Source: Myxococcales bacterium (lineage in GTDB: Bacteria > Myxococcota_A > Polyangia > Palsa-1104). From it: a DNA stretch of 8,717 bases. The notes below the pieces were generated by a model. The model had not been told where the DNA came from. It worked only from the letters and a program-made list of their open reading frames with translations, and did not search any database. A program made the position numbers and the translations under genes. Shown here one piece after another: positions 6,713 through 8,717 of the stretch (position 1 is the stretch's first letter; each line of letters starts with the position of its first letter). The stretch is from positions 1 to 8,717 of the forward strand of contig JAHFDU010000158.1 of NCBI GenBank assembly GCA_023248835.1, read 5' to 3'.

Positions 6713-7413
6713 GGGCAAGCGGTGGTGTGAATGTTGGGATCGTAGCCCTGCACGTTGCCGGTCACTTTCATCGTTTTCGGATCGACGATCAGGGTGAAGG
6801 GCAGGCCGATGATTCCATTGGCGTCGCCGTAACCATTAAACAGTGACTGCGTTTGATCGGTGCCAAGCGCGACGGTGAAATTCTGGTTGAACATCGTGGT
6901 CCAATCATCAACGTCAGTCTTGATCGCCGGCGTTTGCTGTTGGGTTCCCTCGTCGAGAATACCGAGTACGCAAAAATTGGGGTCTTGCTGAACGTCGTTG
7001 ATAAGATCGCCCTGCTCCACTTGGCAGTTGCCGCACCAAGTCGCACCGATGGTGATGATCATGCAAGCGCATTTCGGATTGTTGTAATAGTCGGACAGTC
7101 TAATCGTCTTGTCCCAGGTAAGCTTGGTCGAATCGGTCTGCGCCGGAGTCAGGCGATAACCAGCGAGCGCCAAGTTGGGCAGCGTCTTGCCCTTGAGATT
7201 CCCATACGGACCTTTCGGATAGGCGGCAGGAGGAGGAGGCGCCAAATCGGGAGAAGGCGCCAGATCGGCAGCCACTCCCATGTCGTCTTTAGAAAACTCC
7301 CCGGGACCTCTCTGCGGCGATCCGTTGTTGCCACCGCCGTTATTCCCATTGCCCCCGTTACCGCCGCTGCAGGCCATGAGAGAAGCCAGACTCAACACAA
7401 TCATCGCTCGCAT
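6709..7413 (-). CDS. Thioredoxin-fold lipoprotein (TlpA/peroxiredoxin-like, WCGNC motif)
   Basis: This is a predicted envelope thiol-disulfide protein of 234 residues. The signal peptide MRAMIVLSLASLMAC ends in a lipobox with Cys15. A Gly/Asn-rich stretch (16-31) and a linker with two DLAP motifs (50-62) act as a tether. The thioredoxin-like domain begins near residue 72. ATWCGNC places the redox pair at Cys127 and Cys130 (WCxxC at 126-130). The loop GIIGLPFTLIVDP supplies the expected cis-proline region. An extra CAC motif (115-117) lies just before the active-site strand. ATG 7413 is preferred over the upstream GTG at 7419 because the GAGGAG Shine-Dalgarno sequence is five bases from the ATG. 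The stop overlaps the next lipoprotein gene (ATGA). Partner and direction of electron flow (reductase, oxidase or peroxidase) are not evident. Confidence 0.85.
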   Translation of the reverse strand: MRAMIVLSLASLMACSGGNGGNGNNGGGNNGSPQRGPGEFSKDDMGVAADLAPSPDLAPPPPAAYPKGPYGNLKGKTLPNLALAGYRLTPAQTDSTKLTWDKTIRLSDYYNNPKCACMIITIGATWCGNCQVEQGDLINDVQQDPNFCVLGILDEGTQQQTPAIKTDVDDWTTMFNQNFTVALGTDQTQSLFNGYGDANGIIGLPFTLIVDPKTMKVTGNVQGYDPNIHTTACP

Positions 7414-7418
7414 GCACA

Positions 7419-7424
7419 CTCCTC
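7419..7424 (-). promoter_or_regulatory. Ribosome binding site of the thioredoxin-fold lipoprotein gene
   Basis: GAGGAG on the minus strand, part of TGAGGAG, lies five bases before ATG 7413. It is the clearest Shine-Dalgarno sequence in the window and excludes the in-frame GTG at 7419, which it overlaps. Confidence 0.75.
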
Positions 7425-7443
7425 AGGTGATGAAGTACGTGCT

Positions 7444-7473
7444 GCCATACTGCGAGAATGGGCTCGTTGTCAA
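7444..7473 (-). promoter_or_regulatory. Candidate sigma70-type promoter for the leftward lipoprotein pair
   Basis: On the minus strand a perfect -35 hexamer TTGACA (7468-7473) is followed after 18 bases by TATGGC (7444-7449), a weak -10 that keeps the first three consensus bases. Transcription would start near 7437, giving a leader of about 24 bases that carries the GAGGAG site. Its placement makes biological sense, but the weak -10 limits confidence. Confidence 0.45.
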
Positions 7474-7601
7474 ACAAACTCGCCGCTCTGGCTGCTCTGG
7501 CCGCCCACCGCCCCACCGCCCTCGCCTTCGATGAACGAAAACCTGGATCTCATCGATCATTTACGATTTACGAATACGATTTACGAAATAGGCGGTTCTA
7601 A
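7458..7601 (+). CDS. Short ORF, possible 5' remnant of a truncated gene
   Basis: An ATG at 7458 opens a 47-codon frame ending at TAA 7599-7601. The first 25 or so residues (MGSLSNKLAALAALAAHRP...) use GC-rich third positions like the neighbouring genes and look like a genuine alanine-rich N-terminus. The last part is encoded by the AT-rich repeat patch and looks non-coding. The opening vaguely recalls the start of acyl-adenylating enzymes, but this is too short to name. No clear Shine-Dalgarno sequence precedes it, and it overlaps the leftward promoter. It may be a decayed gene remnant or chance. Confidence 0.2.
   Translation: MGSLSNKLAALAALAAHRPTALAFDERKPGSHRSFTIYEYDLRNRRF
7563..7588 (+). 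repeat. AT-rich direct repeat, two 13-base copies
   Basis: ACGATTTACGAAT (7563-7575) is followed directly by ACGATTTACGAAA (7576-7588), 12 of 13 bases identical. A further partial copy (CATTTACG) lies just upstream. It stands out from the GC-rich surroundings. No function can be assigned. Confidence 0.6.
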
Positions 7602-7617
7602 TAGCAGAAAAGCTCAC

Positions 7618-7661
7618 GGTTCTCCTCGAGAGTTTGTTTATGGACAAAAAAAAGAGGAACC
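7618..7661. repeat. Imperfect inverted repeat beside the tandem units
   Basis: GGTTC (7618-7622) and CTC (7625-7627), separated by a 2-base bulge, are complementary to GAGGAACC (7654-7661), the start of the first 19-base unit. The loop contains an A run. An RNA hairpin or a trace of how the repeat expanded are both possible. It lacks the T run of a rho-independent terminator on the plus strand; on the minus strand a T run lies inside the loop, not after the stem. Confidence 0.3.
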
Positions 7662-7710
7662 ATGAACCCAGAGAGGAACCATGAACCCAGAGAGGAACCA
7701 TGAGCCCAGA
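7654..7710 (+). repeat. Tandem repeat, three 19-base units
   Basis: The unit GAGGAACCATGAACCCAGA occurs at 7654-7672, 7673-7691 and 7692-7710 with no spacers. The first two are identical and the third has one A-to-G change. Each unit contains a GAGG purine tract four bases before an ATG (7662, 7681, 7700), so it looks like a repeated ribosome-binding-site and start-codon module. Because 19 is not a multiple of three, each ATG lies in a different frame. Confidence 0.85.
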
Positions 7711-7729
7711 TTTGTGCTGTTTGTGCTAG
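7700..7729 (+). other. Nine-codon upstream ORF (MSPDLCCLC) before the NHL lipoprotein gene
   Basis: The ATG of the third tandem unit opens a nine-codon frame that ends at TAG 7727-7729, ten bases before the GTG of the NHL gene and in the same frame. Three of its nine codons specify Cys. GAGG four bases upstream could serve as a ribosome binding site. It could be a leader peptide, but it may equally be an accident of the repeat. Confidence 0.15.
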
Positions 7730-7732
7730 GTT
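7724..7732 (+). promoter_or_regulatory. Possible extended -10 promoter for the NHL lipoprotein gene
   Basis: TGCTAGGTT fits the extended -10 pattern TGnTAnnnT, with the three most conserved hexamer bases present (TAGGTT at 7727-7732). A start site six to seven bases on would fall at or next to GTG 7739, so the message could be leaderless. No -35 match is seen at the right distance. The alternative is that AGG at 7728-7730 is a weak ribosome binding site for the same GTG. Confidence 0.2.
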
Positions 7733-7738
7733 GCACCC

Positions 7739-8717
7739 GTGTCGGGGCCCGACAGCCATTTCTGCCTACTTTTCTTGCTTCTGACGTCCGGCTGCAAGCC
7801 AGCGCCGACCAGCGCCGAACCATGCCGAGGCGTTTGCGTTGCGCCGATGCCGACGACGCTTGGCTTGCTGGCCGGACAACCGGGAGGTCCGGGGTGGGTG
7901 GACGGCACTGGCGCAGCCGCTCATTTTGCCGATCCCCGTGCGCTGGTAGGTGATGGATCGGGAACACTCTATGTTCTCGACGGCAACACGGTTCGCGCGG
8001 TCGACGTTTCCAGCGCCAAAATAACCACTCTTGCCGGAGCTTATGCGACGCCGGGCGGCCAGGATGGCGCTGGCGCGGTGGCCCGATTCGATACGCCGAG
8101 CGGAATCGCAGTCGCTGGCGGGGCGATCTATCTTACCGATACCGAGAACCATTCGATTCGCAAACTGGATCTCGGCTCGGGCGAGGTCTCTACATTTGCC
8201 GGTGCTTACAATGCTCCGGGTACCGCCGATGGCGTCGCTACAGCAGCACGGTTTCGCGAACCGGAAGGAATGGCGGTCGATCCGCGCGATCCGGGTAGTT
8301 TGTATGTCGCCGATACCGACAACCACATTATCCGCCACATCGATTTGTCGAACGCGAACGTCACCACAGTGGCCGGTGCTACCGGGGTTCTGGGGACCAG
8401 CGATGGCAGCTTGGCAACCGCCCGGTTTAGTCGGCCCAAGGGTGTGGCGATGGATTCGAGCGGCAACCTGTTTGTGCTCGACGGTGGTAGTCAGTCGGTG
8501 CGGCGGGTCGACTTCGACCACAACGCGGTGCTGACGCTGTGCACGTTTGCCTCGGTTCCCAAGGCGATCGCGGTGCTAGGAAATGATCTGGTGGTGGCGC
8601 TTTACGACCACCGTCTGGTCACGCTCGCCAGCAGCGGCGGCCCGATGAATCCGATCTCGGTACTCGCTGGCGCCGAGAACAGCGAAGGATTTATCGATGG
8701 CGACAGCATCGGCGCGC
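7739..8717 (+). CDS. NHL-repeat lipoprotein (partial, 3' end outside window)
   Basis: An open frame runs from GTG 7739 to the window end without a stop (326 codons); the nearest upstream in-frame stop is TAG 7727. The product begins MSGPDSHFCLLFLLLTSGC, a signal peptide with a plausible lipobox and Cys19 as lipid anchor, followed by a short Cys-containing linker. From residue 44 it consists of NHL-type beta-propeller repeats of about 52-58 residues. Each opens with (L/F/V)AG, then a DG turn, ARF and P-x-G-(I/M/V)-A, then an LYVADTDNHIIR-like strand ending in VTT. Four clear repeats, one degenerate one lacking the LAG/DG block, and the start of a sixth are visible. Such propellers usually bind proteins, glycans or other ligands at the cell surface; the ligand here is unknown. 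GTG is chosen because it gives the only start with a complete signal peptide. Confidence 0.85.
   Translation, partial: MSGPDSHFCLLFLLLTSGCKPAPTSAEPCRGVCVAPMPTTLGLLAGQPGGPGWVDGTGAAAHFADPRALVGDGSGTLYVLDGNTVRAVDVSSAKITTLAGAYATPGGQDGAGAVARFDTPSGIAVAGGAIYLTDTENHSIRKLDLGSGEVSTFAGAYNAPGTADGVATAARFREPEGMAVDPRDPGSLYVADTDNHIIRHIDLSNANVTTVAGATGVLGTSDGSLATARFSRPKGVAMDSSGNLFVLDGGSQSVRRVDFDHNAVLTLCTFASVPKAIAVLGNDLVVALYDHRLVTLASSGGPMNPISVLAGAENSEGFIDGDSIGA

Larger units (their letters stand above)
7414..7738. other. Intergenic region between the leftward lipoprotein pair and the NHL lipoprotein gene
   Basis: This 325-base stretch has no securely coding sequence. From left to right it holds the leftward promoter and ribosome binding site, a 47-codon plus-strand ORF of doubtful status, an AT-rich patch with a 13-base direct repeat, an imperfect inverted repeat, a run of eight or more A residues and three tandem 19-base units. 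Base composition shifts from GC-rich to AT-rich near 7546, unlike the rest of the window, which suggests a junction or a patch of degenerate DNA. Confidence 0.6.

Noticed and set aside
6853..7665. 270-codon plus-strand ORF opposite the thioredoxin-fold lipoprotein
   Set aside because: The opposite frame has a lipobox, WCGNC and a good ribosome binding site. The plus ORF is rich in Arg and shows no domain.
7654..7710. CRISPR array
   Set aside because: The three 19-base units abut without spacers and no cas gene is present.
7681..7953. 90-codon ORF starting in the tandem repeat
   Set aside because: It is out of frame with the NHL repeats, ends inside them, and has a shadow-like Arg-rich composition.
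7766..8521. Long minus-strand ORF antisense to the NHL gene
   Set aside because: Its product is an Arg/Ala-rich sequence with no recognisable signal, while the plus frame has a signal peptide and clear repeats. The ORF is a shadow.

Overview
The window comes from a GC-rich Gram-negative bacterium (roughly 60% GC by eye). Three things suggest a Myxococcota or other delta-lineage genome, but they do not prove it: tightly overlapping genes, several predicted lipoproteins with low-complexity Gly/Asn or Asp-Leu-Ala-Pro linkers behind the lipidated Cys, and an NHL-repeat lipoprotein. TGA is the normal terminator of all three heme genes, so the standard genetic code applies.

Region 1 (1-5925, plus strand) reads as one compact operon. 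It opens with the last 20 codons of a gene whose C-terminus resembles an RND efflux pump. Three late heme-biosynthesis genes follow: hemE (uroporphyrinogen decarboxylase), hemH (ferrochelatase) and hemY (oxygen-dependent porphyrinogen oxidase, also called hemG). Overlaps of 4 and 13 bases join them. Together they cover decarboxylation of uroporphyrinogen, oxidation of the porphyrinogen and insertion of iron; the coproporphyrinogen-to-protoporphyrinogen step (hemF/hemN) is not in view. A two-fold MMPL/RND-type membrane protein gene follows hemY with a 4-base overlap. Its first 10 codons lie on a short palindromic repeat that looks like a dispersed intergenic element. Near its 3' end an in-frame TGA (5722-5724) cuts off the last two membrane helices, whose coding sequence continues intact in the same frame to 5925.

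Region 2 (5888-7413, minus strand) is a leftward two-gene unit: a thioredoxin-fold lipoprotein with a WCGNC motif, then a lipoprotein with a carboxypeptidase-regulatory-like segment and a ZU5-like segment. They share an ATGA stop/start overlap. A good Shine-Dalgarno sequence and a plausible sigma70-type promoter precede the first gene. The unit converges on the RND gene, and the two reading frames overlap by 38 bases.

Region 3 (7414-7738) is a 325-base intergenic stretch. It holds the leftward promoter, a 47-codon plus-strand ORF that may be a gene remnant, an AT-rich patch with a 13-base repeat, an imperfect inverted repeat and three tandem copies of a 19-base unit.

Region 4 (7739-end, plus strand) is the 5' part of an NHL-repeat lipoprotein. 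It starts at GTG and runs off the window after about five repeats.

I saw no rRNA, tRNA, CRISPR array, insertion sequence or convincing rho-independent terminator.
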